Assembly: GCA_033296885.1 (NCBI GenBank)
Contig: MU863997.1
Coordinates: 1-64,000 of the forward strand
Reading direction: 5' to 3'
Length of the DNA stretch: 64,000 bases
From: Triangularia verruculosa
Taxonomy: Eukaryota > Ascomycota > Sordariomycetes > Sordariales > Podosporaceae
The notes under the pieces: model-generated
What the model was told of the DNA's origin: nothing
Databases searched by the model: none
The model's input: only the letters and a program-made list of their open reading frames with translations
Shown: positions 33,817-45,966 of the stretch, in pieces
How positions within the stretch are numbered: the stretch's first letter is position 1
How the letters are laid out: each line of letters opens with the position of its first letter
Program-made: the position numbers and the translations under genes

Positions 33817-35629
33817 ATGGGGAGTGCTCGCCGGTGGGCGAGGCGGATCGAGCGCACTTGTTGTACCTGCGCCACGTATTTTCCTTTAGCCTTCGTTTAC
33901 GGGATAACAACTTGGGCGGTCTACGTGCTATGGAACCTGTGCTCTGCACCCTCGAGGGTAACATGGCTGGGTATGTTTACCCTAAACTGCTCACAGGAAC
34001 CGCCATACTAACGATAATTGCTTATCGATAGACACACCCTATAAACTATTTGGCTGTTTCCTCTATGCCATGCTCAACTGGTGCTACACCACCGCCGTAT
34101 TCACACCTCCCGGCAGCACGACGAACGATCATGGCTACAGTACCCTCCCAACCCACGCCGCCCCTTCGGCTACCTCGTATACCGTCAAGGCCAACGGCGA
34201 GCTTCGTTTCTGCAAGAAATGCCAGGCCCGCAAGCCCGACCGAGCTCATCATTGCTCCACCTGCCGCCGGTGTGTCCTCAAGATGGACCACCACTGCCCA
34301 TGGCTAGCAACATGTATCGGTCTCCGAAACCACAAGGCCTTCCTCCTCTTCTTGATCTACACCACCATATTCTCTCTATACGCCTTTCTCGGTTCCGCCA
34401 GCTGGGTATGGGAAGAAATCTTCGCCAACACGACCTACGTGGAGAATCTCATGCCCGTAAACTACATCTGTCTTGCCATCGTTGCCGGTATCATCGGCAT
34501 TGTAGTGGGGGCATTCACAGGGTGGCACATCTATTTAGCTACCAGAGGCCAAACAACAATCGAGTGCCTCGAAAAGACCAGATATTTAACTCCTCTGAGA
34601 GAAACCATGCACAGGACCTACATCAACCAGCACACCCCCGGCCAAGGCGTCCAGCTTCCCTCATACGGCCAGCAGCTCCTTGATATCCACCAAAACGCAA
34701 TCCCAGGTGTTACCCGCCCAGAAGAAGGTGAGGAATTCAGACAGGATCCGTCTCGCCCATCATTCAACCCCGAGTTACAGGCCGGATCTAGAAGATTTAC
34801 TCCCTCAGAAATGGAACAATACCGCGCCCGGAAACGCTACGAGGAATTCATGGACGAGCAGGACGCCACTAAGCTCCCCAATGCCTTCGATCTCGGCGCT
34901 AAAAGAAACTTGCTGCATTTGTTTGGTCCTACTCCGTGGTTTTGGCCAATTCCGATCTGCAACACGACTGGTGATGGCTGGAGCTGGGAGCCCAGTCCCA
35001 AGTGGCTTGAGGCCAGGGACAGGATAGCAAGAGAGCGGGAACAGCAGAGAGAAAGGGAACGAGTTGCAGGGTGGGGCGCTGATTCCGACTACCCCGAGCC
35101 CGATCCCCAACCACCAGTTGTAAGAGTAGACGGCGGCGCAGGAAGACACTATATGCAGCCTTCAAGACCGACCAGCAGAGTTTCGTCGCCACTACCTTCT
35201 CCTGGACACAGAAAAGCGCCAAGCAAAGCCGATAAAATACTTGGCCGCGATCCCAACCTCTATGTCGATGATCCGGCGAGCCCCGGTCTTGGAGTTGGAC
35301 AGCACGATGTCAGTCTGAGGAGATTATCACCGGCAGGGAGAACAGTAGAGGATGAGCTAGCAGAAATCGATAACGAGATGGACGAGGATGGGCAGCCAGA
35401 GGAGGTCAAGCAGGAGGAGATTAGGGCGAAGAAGGAGCGGATAGCCATGAATGTCGTTACTAATGGGCGATGGGGTGCTGGTGCGAGAAGTCCGTTGTTG
35501 ATCAGCAGCCCAAGATTGGGTCAGGGAGGGAGTGGTACCAGCTCACCAAGACTAGGTGGAATGGGGAGTGGTGCGAGCACGCCACGGAGGGAGTATAATA
35601 GGAACGATGATGATGACGGGGTTGATTAA
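33817..35629 (+). CDS. pfa3: DHHC palmitoyltransferase PFA3
   Basis: PFA3 palmitoylates vacuolar proteins such as Vac8 and acts on the vacuole membrane. Exons are 33817-33970 and 34032-35629, with a 61-bp intron; 583 residues. Two membrane segments precede the catalytic domain (FPLAFVYGITTWAVYVLW and YKLFGCFLYAMLNW). The Cys-rich DHHC domain starts at about residue 110 (RFCKKCQARKPDRAHHC) and has the catalytic DHHC at 137-140. Two more segments follow (AFLLFLIYTTIFSLYAF and YICLAIVAGIIGIVVGAF), then the TTxE motif (TTIECLEKTRY). The C-terminal half is long, charged and probably disordered, ending in Ser/Gly-rich repeats (SSPRLGQGGSGTSSPRLGG). The first exon was missing from the simple frame and was placed from splice signals. 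Confidence 0.95.
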
Positions 35630-36008
35630 GCGGCCGATTTATTGGGGAGTACTTTTTTGAACATTCTAATACTGCTTTTTGAAGAGCGTTTTTGCAGGTT
35701 TCGGCCTCAGTTTTGCCATTGTTGTTTCTGTCAAGCGGTTCAGTTCTTGCATATTTCTTTCATTCTATCTATCGTAGGGTAGGTATGTCTGGGTGGCAAG
35801 GTGTGCTGGTATATAGGGCGAAGGGTAACTGGAAAACGGTAGTGAGGGAAGCACACGCTTGATGTAACGGACTTTTGTAAATATAATATCATTCGTGGCA
35901 ACTATTCTCGACAGTGAGTTATGGTCGCATGTATTGCCATGTCTAAATGGACGAGCTACCTTGGCCATAGGCTCAACTTGGTGACATCCAGAGGGAAGGA
36001 GCAACTAT
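35630..36008. other. Intergenic between pfa3 and RNA gene copy B
   Basis: No gene seen. It contains the pfa3 3' flank and an AT-rich approach to the TATA block of RNA copy B. Confidence 0.45.
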
Positions 36009-36025
36009 GGTATATATATGAGGTC
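36009..36025 (+). promoter_or_regulatory. TATA promoter block of RNA gene copy B
   Basis: GGTATATATATGAGGTC matches the block before copy A at 16 of 17 positions. The first T of the TATA run is 31 nt before AACAG in both loci. Confidence 0.6.
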
Positions 36026-36041
36026 AACCACCTTCACTTTC

Positions 36042-36214
36042 AACAGAACAGCAGCCTTATGACTGGCCTTATGGCACAGGGGTAAGGCTGTTGCCCGAGG
36101 GAGAAGTCGAACCTTCCTTGGGGCTCTCTCTGTTGCGGAGCAAAGCCCTCGGGTTTTCGTAGCTGGTCACCTCCCCCCGACATACATGTGTGGGAGCTGG
36201 CTGGTGAGCTTTTT
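36042..36214 (+). ncRNA. Candidate Pol III RNA gene, copy B
   Basis: This locus has the same design as the minus-strand locus at 20642-20835 although most of the sequence has diverged. A TATA run at 36011 is followed after 31 nt by AACAGAACAGCAGCC. The 5' end pairs with a downstream segment: CAGCCTTA (36052-36059) with TAAGGCTG (36083-36090). CCCGAGGG (36094-36101) pairs with CCCTCGGG (36146-36153). The block GGTTTTCGTA (36152-36161) and the 3' end GTGAGCTTTTTG are identical to copy A, and a CTCCC...GGGAG hairpin stands where copy A has CCAACTAAGTTGG. More T-runs follow. TGGCACAGGGGTAAGG resembles a Pol III A box and AGTCGAACC a degenerate B box, so a tRNA-derived SINE or a gene with mixed promoter is possible. 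No protein is encoded. Confidence 0.6.
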
Positions 36215-36591
36215 GGATTTTTCTATTTTTCCCTTTTGCGAATTTCATGATAGCATCTTCGTGGCTGTAGCTTCTATAGAGTAATTCTCTATTTAGCCTA
36301 TTCCACATTTAGAACGTAATTCACCGAGAGCTGTTTGCTTTGTTGACTTATGGGGGCTGTCGGATGTGGCAACCTTGATGGACAGGTGGTCTGTGCTCCA
36401 CTTCCAATTGCAGCCAGCTTGCAGCTCTGGAAGCTTTGCGACGCGACATTTCAAGGGTCGCATTCTCTTCCGCAGCACACTTCACTTGCTTTTGCGCCCT
36501 TCACCTGCGCATTAGATCATGACACGATAGCGACCTTTTTTCTCTATTGATACTTCTATCACTGGACTACGCTTAGCATTGCTACCCAACC

Positions 36592-37753
36592 ATGTCCGGC
36601 TTTCTCTCCCTGATAGCCTGGAGCTTTCTCCCCAACGTTCGTGCCCCCCACCTTCTGCCTACCATCCCTTCTAACAACTGTTTAGCTGGTAACAGGCTGG
36701 ACGCAAACGATTCTGTACAGCGTGTTTATTCGCGCTGGCGACCCCCATCCCAGACCCGGGACCCCACGATGGGCTGAACACCGCCGCAAGATCCACATCG
36801 CTGTCGTGACGGTCTACCTACTCTATACCATATACGAAGCCGACCATGATATTCAATCCTCGCCTTCATACTACACCTCCCTCGGGGTGCCATTAACCGC
36901 CACCGAGAAGGAGATCAAGTCTCGCTTCCGCCGCCTTGCCGCTCTCTTCCACCCAGACAAGATCAAGGACACCACCATCCCCACCGACGATGCAAACAGT
37001 TACTTTGTCCACCTCCAGCTCGCCCAAGACACCCTCACCAACCCCGTCAAGAGGTTTGCGTACGACCGGTTTGGTCCGGAGGCGATAACACAATGGCAGC
37101 ACTGCTCCAGCATCTCCGACTACGTCTACCGCGGCTTCAAGGCGATCATCCCATACTACACCCTCGCCGCACTATCAATGTACGGATTCGGTCTCTTGGG
37201 GTATCTCGACTGGGGTAAATTCGAACGCTGGCTCATCCTCGCCCTCCTCTTCCTATTCGAATCCCACGCCGTCACTCGCCCTCACGCTCCAGTCTTTTTG
37301 ACGAAATTCATCAACCCTTTCATCACGCAATTCAACAACCGACAGCCGTACCTCCAGTTTCAGGCTATTACTCTGGCCAAAAAGCTTGCTTTGACGCTCT
37401 ACCTCGCCTTTTCCCAGATAGGACCGCTATTAACGGCTGATACGTCAAGTGGGAATATTGTAGTTGGAAAGGGAGGGAGAGGATCAGGGAATGAAGAGCA
37501 GCAGTTACGACAGGGACTTGAAAGGTTAGAAGGGACGGTCAAGAGGTTGGACACCGACGCGACGAATTTGTTGCAGCTGGAGCTGGCGCCGTTTTCGGGG
37601 GATGAGAAGGCGATGGGGGAGACGTGGAAGAAGGTGAAGGAGTGGTTGGTGCATAATACGATCAGGTCAGATCCGATGGTGAGGGATGCGATGGGGAGGA
37701 GTTTGGCTAGGAGGAGGGAGGGGGCGCCGGTTGGGGCTAGGGGGACGAGATAA
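36592..37753 (+). CDS. ER membrane J-domain protein
   Basis: Exons are 36592-36636 and 36686-37753. The 49-bp intron starts with GTTCGT, has CTAAC and ends in TTTAG; 370 residues. An N-terminal segment (FLSLIAWSFLPNLVTGW) and a second hydrophobic stretch (IHIAVVTVYLLYTIY) precede a J domain beginning SSPSYYTSLGVPLTATEKEIKSRFR with the HPD motif at residues 104-106 (LFHPDK). Two membrane segments follow (LAALSMYGFGLLGYLDW and WLILALLFLFESHAV), and the C-terminus is a charged helix. J domains stimulate Hsp70 ATPase, so this protein probably recruits an Hsp70 to the ER membrane. It resembles fungal ER J-proteins but is not Sec63, which has a different order of domains. The client is unknown. Confidence 0.85.
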
Positions 37754-37886
37754 TATAGAGATGATGAATATGATTTTTGGCGTTTAAGGGGTAATATGTT
37801 TGGGGTTTAATGGATACACGATCAGCGAGCAAATGAGCATTTCATGATGTATGATGGGATTATTTTGGTGGAGGCTGACTATGGAA

Positions 37887-38403
37887 TTACTCGAGCCAGG
37901 CTTCGTTTCTGAAGACATCCTCCCAGGTTTGGTCGTCGGCCCGGATGAATTCTTTCGAGTCGACGACGTCTTTTGCGCCAAAGTTGCCGTAGAGATGGGG
38001 GCAGCCGTTGGTGCCGGGGACTTCGTCCCATTTGACGGATTCTTGGGGGAAGTTGGAGAGGCGGAGTTTAAGTATGTGGAAGCTTTTGAATTCTGTGAAA
38101 TAGAGGCTTGAGGTGATGGGGATCTAAACTGTGGGTTAATAGGTACGTTGTGTATTGACAAAGGTGATGAGTCTCAAGTGAATGTAGATGTGAAGAGGGC
38201 TAGGTAAGAGGTGGTGTAACTAAGGTAAGGAGGAATGGAGCTAGGATAAAACTAACCTGCCGCGCGGTGCTCATGTGGATGAACCCGTCTTGCCGGTCGA
38301 GATCCGAGAGCGGATAAAAATCGGGGATCGGGGAGGGCGGAGCGGAGGGGATGATCTTGTAGACGTAGGTTGGGAGGGGAGAGGGGGGTGATTCGCCGCT
38401 CAT
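37887..38403 (-). CDS. DUF952 family protein
   Basis: Two exons, 38403-38257 and 38123-37887, with a 133-bp phase-0 intron (GTTAGT...TTTAG); 127 residues. The first exon encodes MSGESPPSPLPTYVYKIIP and ends DRQDGFIHMSTARQ, the DUF952 signature. The second starts IPITSSLYFTEFKSFHILKL and contains SVKWDEVPGTNGCPHLYG, the family's second conserved block, ending in EAWLE. The AG choice at the acceptor is set by reading frame: the CAG five bases upstream would shift it. DUF952 proteins are small and of unknown function, related to an ADP-ribosyltransferase-like fold. The gene converges with the J-protein gene at 133 bp. Confidence 0.87.
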
Positions 38404-39812
38404 TTTTGCTTCGGGGGGGTTTGAAATTGGCTGGATTTGACTGTAGGGCTGATGGTGATGGGAGCTGCGGCTGAAGTTGTCTAGATGTGAGGTTGACGAG
38501 TTGGGGGGTGAGATGTTTGAGATCAGCAATTGGTTGTGAGAATGGCAAGACGTGATAGGTGAGGGTCCACTTTATTGCACGTGGGGGAGGAAGTTATGAA
38601 GGCTTTGGGTGACTTCCATCAGAGATCAATATCTGTCTCTGTATCAAGCCTTCAGAGAAAGGATGCTCTACTCGATATCAAGATGTCGTTACACTGCATC
38701 TCTAACCAACTCACTCGCTTTCTCGTGATGGTCAAGCACCAAGTCACCATTCGCGAAGCATGCAACCAAACAAAGTGACATAACCTCACTCATGCGTACC
38801 CCAACTCTGCAACGGTGATCTTCCCGCCATGCATATGTGTGTTTCTGTCCAACACGATCAACTCGGGGCTTCCCCTTCCTCCGGAAAACCCCATCCGCCA
38901 TATGTGGAATGGGAGCTTCCAGAACCCCATCTGCCCGTTTCCTTCTCGCCCAGAAACCTATTATCAGTCGCAAGGCAAAAAGAGTCATACGCTGAAGATA
39001 AATCCCCGGTGTTAACAGCCCTTTACCTCCGTGTTTCGTCACCTCAAACCCATGTCGCGCGAGCGCGGTAAACTATTGCTGCCCCTGGCGGGAAAACGAA
39101 GTCCCCTCCGAATCGGGGGATTGAAGTACGGTCCGGTCCGATGCATACCTAGCAACACCACCAAAGAGTTGTTATCATTTGGCCGAAACAACAAAGTCTG
39201 TATCAAATCTCATAAACTCTCCCATTTGGGCCTCCCGCTTGACAGATATTCTGCTTTTAGTATACACAAAAAAATCCACACTTGGGTTGTTACTCCACCG
39301 GTTGATACGGATATGTCTTTATCACGACATCATCACTGCTATTAGTCAATGGTACAGAAGCGAAAAGAACTGCCGAGCCGTGACCCTTTTCCAGTTGGCG
39401 GTGATGGCCAAAGTAACACGTAAAGATACACTCAGAGATGCCGTGATATCACCGAGATACATTATAGGCCAAGGAATAGAAAAGCAAAACAGATCCAGTA
39501 GTACCTAATCATTGATCACCGATAGAGAAAGAATCCCGTTCCTTGCCGTCCAGCAAGCCAAAAAATCTGCCCCTCCCTCCTTCACCAACGTTGTGCTGAT
39601 AGATACCCCACCCGAAAACCAATTGACAAGCGGGGTCAAAGGGGTTGAGTGGACGACGGGACCCGGGCATACATCCAGTTTAACCATTTGAACACACGGC
39701 AATCAAAAAGGAAGCTCACTTCCAATTTGATCCTCATCTAAACCTTCTTTTCCTTCCTCATCTCACTTTCTAGGGGGTCGAATCGAGAACACAACTTCCA
39801 GAACAAGTCAAC
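38404..39812. promoter_or_regulatory. Divergent intergenic region
   Basis: No gene is supported between the DUF952 gene and the formaldehyde dehydrogenase gene. The last 100 bases are CT-rich leader before the dehydrogenase. ORFs at 38575-39500 have no domain. Confidence 0.45.
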
Positions 39813-41255
39813 ATGTCCGACACAGCTGGCAAGGTAAATGACATCACTGCTCTTGCTCTCCCACAACCCCGCATCATCAACTCTTCAAGCTTACCTTACC
39901 CCCATGCCTCTTCACAAGGCAAAGTTATGTTTTCTGTTGAAGGCATATCGCTGACAATGCCACCCCTACCAGACCATCACCTGCAAGGCGGCCATCGCCT
40001 GGGGCCCCGGCCAGGAGCTCTCGTACGAGGACGTTGAGGTCGCTCCCCCCAAGGCCCACGAGGTCAGAATCAAGATTGCCTACACCGGTGTCTGCCACAC
40101 AGGTACCTTAAACCCTTTTCCTTCCTTCTCCCCTTACCCCCCTTCCATACTAACCATCTTTCCCCCCAAAGACGCCTACACCCTCTCCGGCAAAGACCCC
40201 GAGGGCGCCTTCCCCGTCATCCTCGGACACGAAGGCGCCGGCATCGTCGAGTCAGTCGGCGAAGGCGTCACCAACGTCAAGCCCGGCGACCACGTCGTAG
40301 CCCTCTACACCCCCGAGTGCAAGGAATGCAAGTTCTGCAAGTCCGGCAAGACCAACCTCTGCGGCAAGATCCGCGCCACCCAAGGCAAAGGCGTCATGCC
40401 CGACGGCACCTCCCGCTTCCGCGCCAGAGGCCAGGACATCCTCCACTTCATGGGAACGTCCACCTTCTCGCAGTACACCGTCGTGGCGGACATTTCCGTT
40501 GTCGCCGTCCAGCAGGATGCCCCGATGGACAGGACCTGCCTTTTGGGGTGCGGCATCACGACGGGTTACGGCGCCGCCAGGATCACGGCGAATGTCGAGG
40601 AGGGGAGCTCGGTTGCGATTTTTGGTGCGGGATGTGTGGGCTTGAGCGTGATTCAGGGAGCGGTGGCGAATAAGGCGGGGAAGATTATCGTGGTGGATGT
40701 CAACGCGGGGAAGGAGGAGTGGTCGAGGAAGTTTGGGGCGACGGATTTTGTGAATCCTACCCAGCTGCCTGAGGGAACGAGCGTGGTGGATAAGCTGGTT
40801 GAGTTGACGGATGGGGGGTGCGATTACACGTTTGATTGCACTGGAAACGTGAATGTGATGAGGGCGGCGCTGGAGGCGTGTCATAAGGGGTGGGGGCAGA
40901 GTATTATCATTGGTGTGGCGGCGGCGGGGCAGGAGATTGCTACTAGACGTAAGTTTGCCCTCTCTGTTTTTTGTTGTCGTGGTGATCCCGAGACCGTGGA
41001 TTGGGGACGGAGGCTAACAAAGTGTTTGGGACTATAGCATTCCAGCTTGTCACTGGTCGTGTCTGGAAGGGTAGCGCTTTTGGCGGCGTCAAGGGCCGGT
41101 CCCAGCTTCCTGGGCTGGTGCAGGATTATCTTGATGGGAAGCTCAAGGTGGATGAGTTTATTACGCACAGGAAGAAGTTGGGGGAGATTAACGATGCGTT
41201 TGAGGTGATGAAGCAGGGTGATTGCATTCGTGCGGTTGTTACTATGGAGGAGTAG
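39813..41255 (+). CDS. fdh1: S-(hydroxymethyl)glutathione dehydrogenase / class III alcohol dehydrogenase
   Basis: This cytosolic enzyme oxidises the formaldehyde-glutathione adduct with NAD and also reduces S-nitrosoglutathione. Four exons: 39813-39833, 39973-40102, 40172-40948 and 41038-41255, giving 381 residues, the family's usual length. The catalytic zinc ligands are visible at Cys48 (GVCHT) and His70 (GHEGAG). The structural zinc is held by Cys100, 103, 106 and 114 (CKECKFC...NLC). The Rossmann motif FGAGCVGLS and the ending KQGDCIRAVVTMEE are typical of class III. The first exon encodes only MSDTAGK. All splice sites keep the frame and the family alignment. Confidence 0.97.
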
Positions 41256-44200
41256 AGGGGGCCTTCAGCTTGGAAGAGTTGTGTGTGTGTACTAGTTAGT
41301 AAATGAGAAACGAAAAAAGTTTTGATCACACATCCAGTTTGTGAGGGGCGGTGTCGTGTATTGTTGTGTCGTTAAAAAGTGGTTGTTTAATAGAGGTTTA
41401 TTGGGTTGTAAGTGGAAGTCCGAAGCCGATGTATGGTAGGAGGGCGACTGGTTAAACTCAATGTTCCGAGAGGTATAAAATCGAGTTCCCTGCATTCGCG
41501 TTGTTGCTGCTATAGAAAGTAAAGAGTTGAAGGCTTTTTTTCCACAGTGGTGTGTGTGTGTGCTAGTAAAAACGAGGAAAGTCCGGTTGTCTTGTTACTA
41601 TGCCTTGTTGAACTTGGAGTTTGTTATATAAAGCCCTTCGAGATTGTTTAGATAAAATTATTGTCGTAGCACGGGTTATATACCTAGCAAAGCCGACCTC
41701 GTTTGATAAGATCTACTTTCATGGCTCTAATGTTAAATGCTGTGATGGCAACTGTGAAAATGCTCATGTGTTGGGCTGTAAAACATGACATGTCCCATGG
41801 ACTACTCTACGTTATTCATTAACAGTCAATCGATACGAGTTCATCATGATTTTTGGTAAGATGGGGGTTCGCAGCGGGTTAGAATAAGACTGTCGCCACC
41901 TTCCGTGTGTTTTTATATTAGTGAGACCATGAGTCGGATCTTGATGGGGATTTTTGTTTTGGAGCCAGCAAAATGGACCCCCCCTTTATCTTTTTTGATG
42001 AGAAGCTCATGACTCGGGTTTTGACAGTTACCGGCTCGGTTGGTGTAACGTTTCCGGAAGGGGGCAACTTTTATGGAGTGGGCAAAGCCTGGATGCTGGG
42101 TTGGTATGTTGTACGATGGTTGGGGAGGCAAGAGTATTGATGACAGGGCAGATGACTTCCTATTCTGTCGGTTCAGAGAGGCTTTCAATTTACACGAATC
42201 TGTAGTCTAGACTGGGTGTGAGATTGACTTGTAAGTGAATGAATGGTCTGGGCCCTGGGATTTGACGCGACGAAGGTGAATATCCCATGCATGAAGAATT
42301 TGAGAGACAAGATCCGTCTGTCGTGATTCAAATCTGTGGTGGGTGGTGAGAAGTGAGACATTTCATGATTTCAGATTCGTCTACCCGCTGTCGAGTTGTT
42401 GCGATCGGGTGTAGACTATCCGAAGGGACTCACAAGCATGGAAGGCAAAAAAGCGTGGCACCTGGATTTGGGGGTTGATGCTTGTTATACAAAGAAACTA
42501 ACATGATTGGCCTTGCATCCCCTCCGTGCTGCACGCCGGAGCTCAATCCGGCCTGTGAGATCTCTGGAGAGCGTGGGACACACCCAAGAAGGGATATAGT
42601 GTGCGTGACCCCCGAGTGGAGACGACTTTTGATTGTGTGAGACCGGTGATCTTTACAGGAAAGGTAGAGATATCAAAAAAGCTGACGGGAGGAAACGAGA
42701 GTGCATCTGATCTCATCTGATCAACCTTTGGTTTTGGTGCTGCAACCGAAGGGAAGTCTAGGCTTTATGTCGTGGAGCGAGATAATTCGCTGTGGGATGT
42801 GATGGCCTGGAACTAAAGTATTGGTGCTGGGGACAACACATGTGGGAGCAATTCGCTGATCCAAAGAGGCAAAGACGGCAGGCAAAAGAAAAAAAAAGAA
42901 AGAAAAAAAGAATGGGTTGACGTTGTGGCCGGCGGGCCGGTGGCTAATATGGGCGCCCCGGTTGGCGGTGAGGTCTGTTTCCCGCAAGAGGACCCCGGAC
43001 GGGATGTGTGACCAGGCCGGTTTCCGCAGTTCCCCTCCTCTCAGCGATGTACAGCATCAAATGATTTCAACTACGACTCGTCGTTTGTTGCGTGTAGTAC
43101 ATGTGTAGCCTGGGTGTGTGGTTGATAGCTGCAGCTCCTACTGCAGTGCTTGCGTGGTCTAGGCCGGCGCGCCGTGAGACATTGGAGATTCATTCCGCTG
43201 CCCAACCCGGGATCGTGGACTAAGGAAGATGCAAGATGCAAGCTCCTTGTCATTGGGCCTAGGGCCGGGGGGAGGCAAGCAAGGAGGGACATGGTGGGAG
43301 GGAGAGCGACCAGCTCTGCGCAGGCATGACGTGACTTGGGTACGTCCAAGACGCCGACTTGGCCCCGAGGTTCGCAACGGGGGGATATGCGGAGGTATTT
43401 ATCTTTTTTTGTTGTATCAATGAGAGGAAAGACGGTTGGTGTCATGCGAGCTGCCTGGTTCCGTGGGATGCAACGCCGTGCTCACCCGGAAAGATAAGGA
43501 GGTGCCCCGGGGTGACGATAACCAACCAGCAAGGGATGCTATGGCAGCCGAGGAGGGAAGATCTGGGAATAACCGGTGACGGTGTACATGCCGATTTGGC
43601 GCGTGGACGGGCCTTCTTTATTCTTGGGGGGAGAGGCTGTCTTTGTGGGATGCGCTGGCTTGGGCCTAGCTCGGGTACGTTCCACTGTTCCACTGCATTC
43701 ACAAGGAACCTTGAGGGTCCCACAGGTACCTGATACATCAAACCTCTCGCCGGCCCGGGACTTGACGTTTCTTTTCCCTGAAATCTGTATGTCTCTCGGG
43801 GCTTACAAACAGCTTACCAGAAAATGCCGAGGATGGTCGATAGGTGGATTACAAACGGCGGACCCGACCACGCAAGCAGCGCCCTGCCTTCTTGGGTGGG
43901 ACCGGCCCTGCCTCTCCTTGCCTCCCCTTGCCGTCATCAAACCAAAGTCACTTGTACATGTACCTCTCGCTGCCCGCTTGCCTCACCATTCACCACGGTC
44001 CGTCCTTGGTCCACGGCCTGGTCGAACGGTTTCCAACTATTTCCAATTGCGCTTGTCTGGCTAGTTTAGCCACCATTCCCTGCCCTTGCGACCGAACCGA
44101 CACCACGTGAGATCTGTGTGTTGTCCAACTGAGTCTGACAGGCCCCCTTCTCCGTTATAAACCAACCGCCTTCCCTCCTTCACCGACCGAGGCCTTTTCT

Positions 44201-44296
44201 TTCCTTCATTTTCCTTCCTGTCAACCCTCGACTCAACCTCATCACACGCCACCTTACACGACGCCTTTGACGACTGACTTCTCAACACCGCCCAAC
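41256..44296. other. Gene-free region
   Basis: Three kilobases with no supported gene. It begins with the 3' flank of the dehydrogenase gene, and the last 150 bases are a CT-rich leader before the AN1 gene. ORFs between 42700 and 44100 occur in overlapping frames on both strands and lack domains. Confidence 0.4.
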
Positions 44297-44607
44297 ATGC
44301 CCAAGAAGGTCAGATGCTCGCTCACCGACTGCAAGGCTGTCGCCCAACGCATTTCCGGCGACTGCGCTTTCTGCGGCGGTCACTACTGCAGTAACCACCG
44401 CCTACTAGAAGACCACAAGTGCCAGGGCCTGGAGGACGTAAGTTTTGACCCTTCTCGGTGGTGGCTCGTGGGGTTATCGGATGTGCTCTCAGAACAAGAC
44501 ATGTTCGCTAACACGTCGTCTCCCCAAATCAGTGCAAAAAAGAAGCCTTCGAGCAAAACGCCATGCAGCTCAACAAAGAGCGGACCCAAGTCATCAGGGG
44601 TGTATAA
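44297..44607 (+). CDS. Small AN1-type zinc finger protein
   Basis: Two exons, 44297-44437 and 44533-44607, with a 95-bp phase-0 intron, giving a 71-residue protein. The AN1 finger fills residues 1-50: CSLTDCKAVAQRISGDCAFC, then HYCSNH and HKC supply the zinc ligands. The C-terminal tail is a short charged helix (KKEAFEQNAMQLNKERTQVI). Small AN1 proteins of this type are conserved in fungi; larger AN1 proteins bind the proteasome or Cdc48, but a role for this one is inference only. The start is well placed, 6 codons before the first ligand. Confidence 0.9.
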
Positions 44608-45966
44608 GCGACGACGTTCTCGTTGCTCCCGACGGCACCGACGATCGGCTATCTCTGTTCGTTGAACGCTGCCGATGATGCAGTCGTGACTCGGCTCGCT
44701 TTTCGCCCCCTTCCCACCTTGTCATCCATCGAGCATGCGCCATCGTCATCACACACGCATTACGAAGTCGTCCGGGCCTTTTTTCCGGTAGCAGGGAAAA
44801 GTAGCCAAATGAGTCTTGGGTTTTTGCGATTATGATGATAGGTCATCCTTTGCGACAACTCAAAAAGCATAGCGTTCGATGGTTACACCCCATTTACAAC
44901 ATCTACCGTTCCAACACCACACAGCACATATTACACAACCTTTGATTCATATGGCCTCATTCAATATGTGGCAGTAGAGGCGGCTCTTCGGCAAAACGAA
45001 ACCCGCTCTCAAATCATAATCTACTTTTTTTTCCGGAATTTGGCAAGGCGTCGAGGCGCAATAGGGGGGATAAATGGACTGGCATTTTTTGCCATCAGCC
45101 GCGCCCGGGTAGGGCGTGCAGCTGGGAATCATGGCTATGGGTGGACATTTAACATCTATTCCTTTTCTTTCTACAACTCATTTCGCCCATGAGGCGACTT
45201 GAACAATCAAACAAATAAATAAAAATTCCTAAACAAAACAAACTGTTTTTCTGCAATATGATGATTTGCCATGGTGACGAGAATGATGACCCAATGACGA
45301 CAACTTGACGATAAAGCACGAAGGACCCTCCCGAAAGACTCCGATATCGTAGCTGCAAAAACATGACTCTTTTTTGTGCAAGCCTAGCTGGTGCAGGTCC
45401 ACCGGTTCCACGTTGCTAAAAGCTGGGGTTTATCGCATCATGGAAGTTACGTTGGCGATTAGGTTAGTGGTGATAAGCGGAGAGGGGGTCCGCTATGGTG
45501 ACTTTGTCGTGGACCTTGGATGAGGAAAGGGTTTGAAGGGTTTGAAGAACGAAACGGATTTTTAGTTTGAGGGCGAGGATGAATTGTGGTGAGGATTATG
45601 GGTTTTCTATATCGACTTTTAGATATATGTATGAAGCTTATACTGTAGTGTTGGGAGTATGAGCCTACAACTCGCCCTTGACAATATGAAGGAGCTAAAG
45701 AAGCATACGTGCTTGATTTGGGGAAGGAACTCTGTATCGCCACGCCGGCACCCTACTCTTGACGCACCTACAGATACTGCAGGAGAAATTGATATGTCCT
45801 TCAGTAGACCGGTTTCCTTCCCCATTCGATACGCTCTTCAAACTGTCGCTGGATATAGAGACGATTGACGGGAGAGATAACCATCCAGGGAGGCATCAAC
45901 TGATACCAAGCTGGGAGAGGCACCATGGCGCCAGGATAGTTAAGCATACTGTGAGGGGCCCGACGC
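44608..45966. other. Intergenic region downstream of the AN1 gene
   Basis: No gene is supported. The region holds the AN1 3' flank and AT-rich sequence near 45220. Confidence 0.4.

Noticed and set aside
33543..34031. 162-codon plus ORF overlapping the pfa3 start
   Set aside because: It lies in another frame over the pfa3 leader, first exon and intron; pfa3 explains the region.
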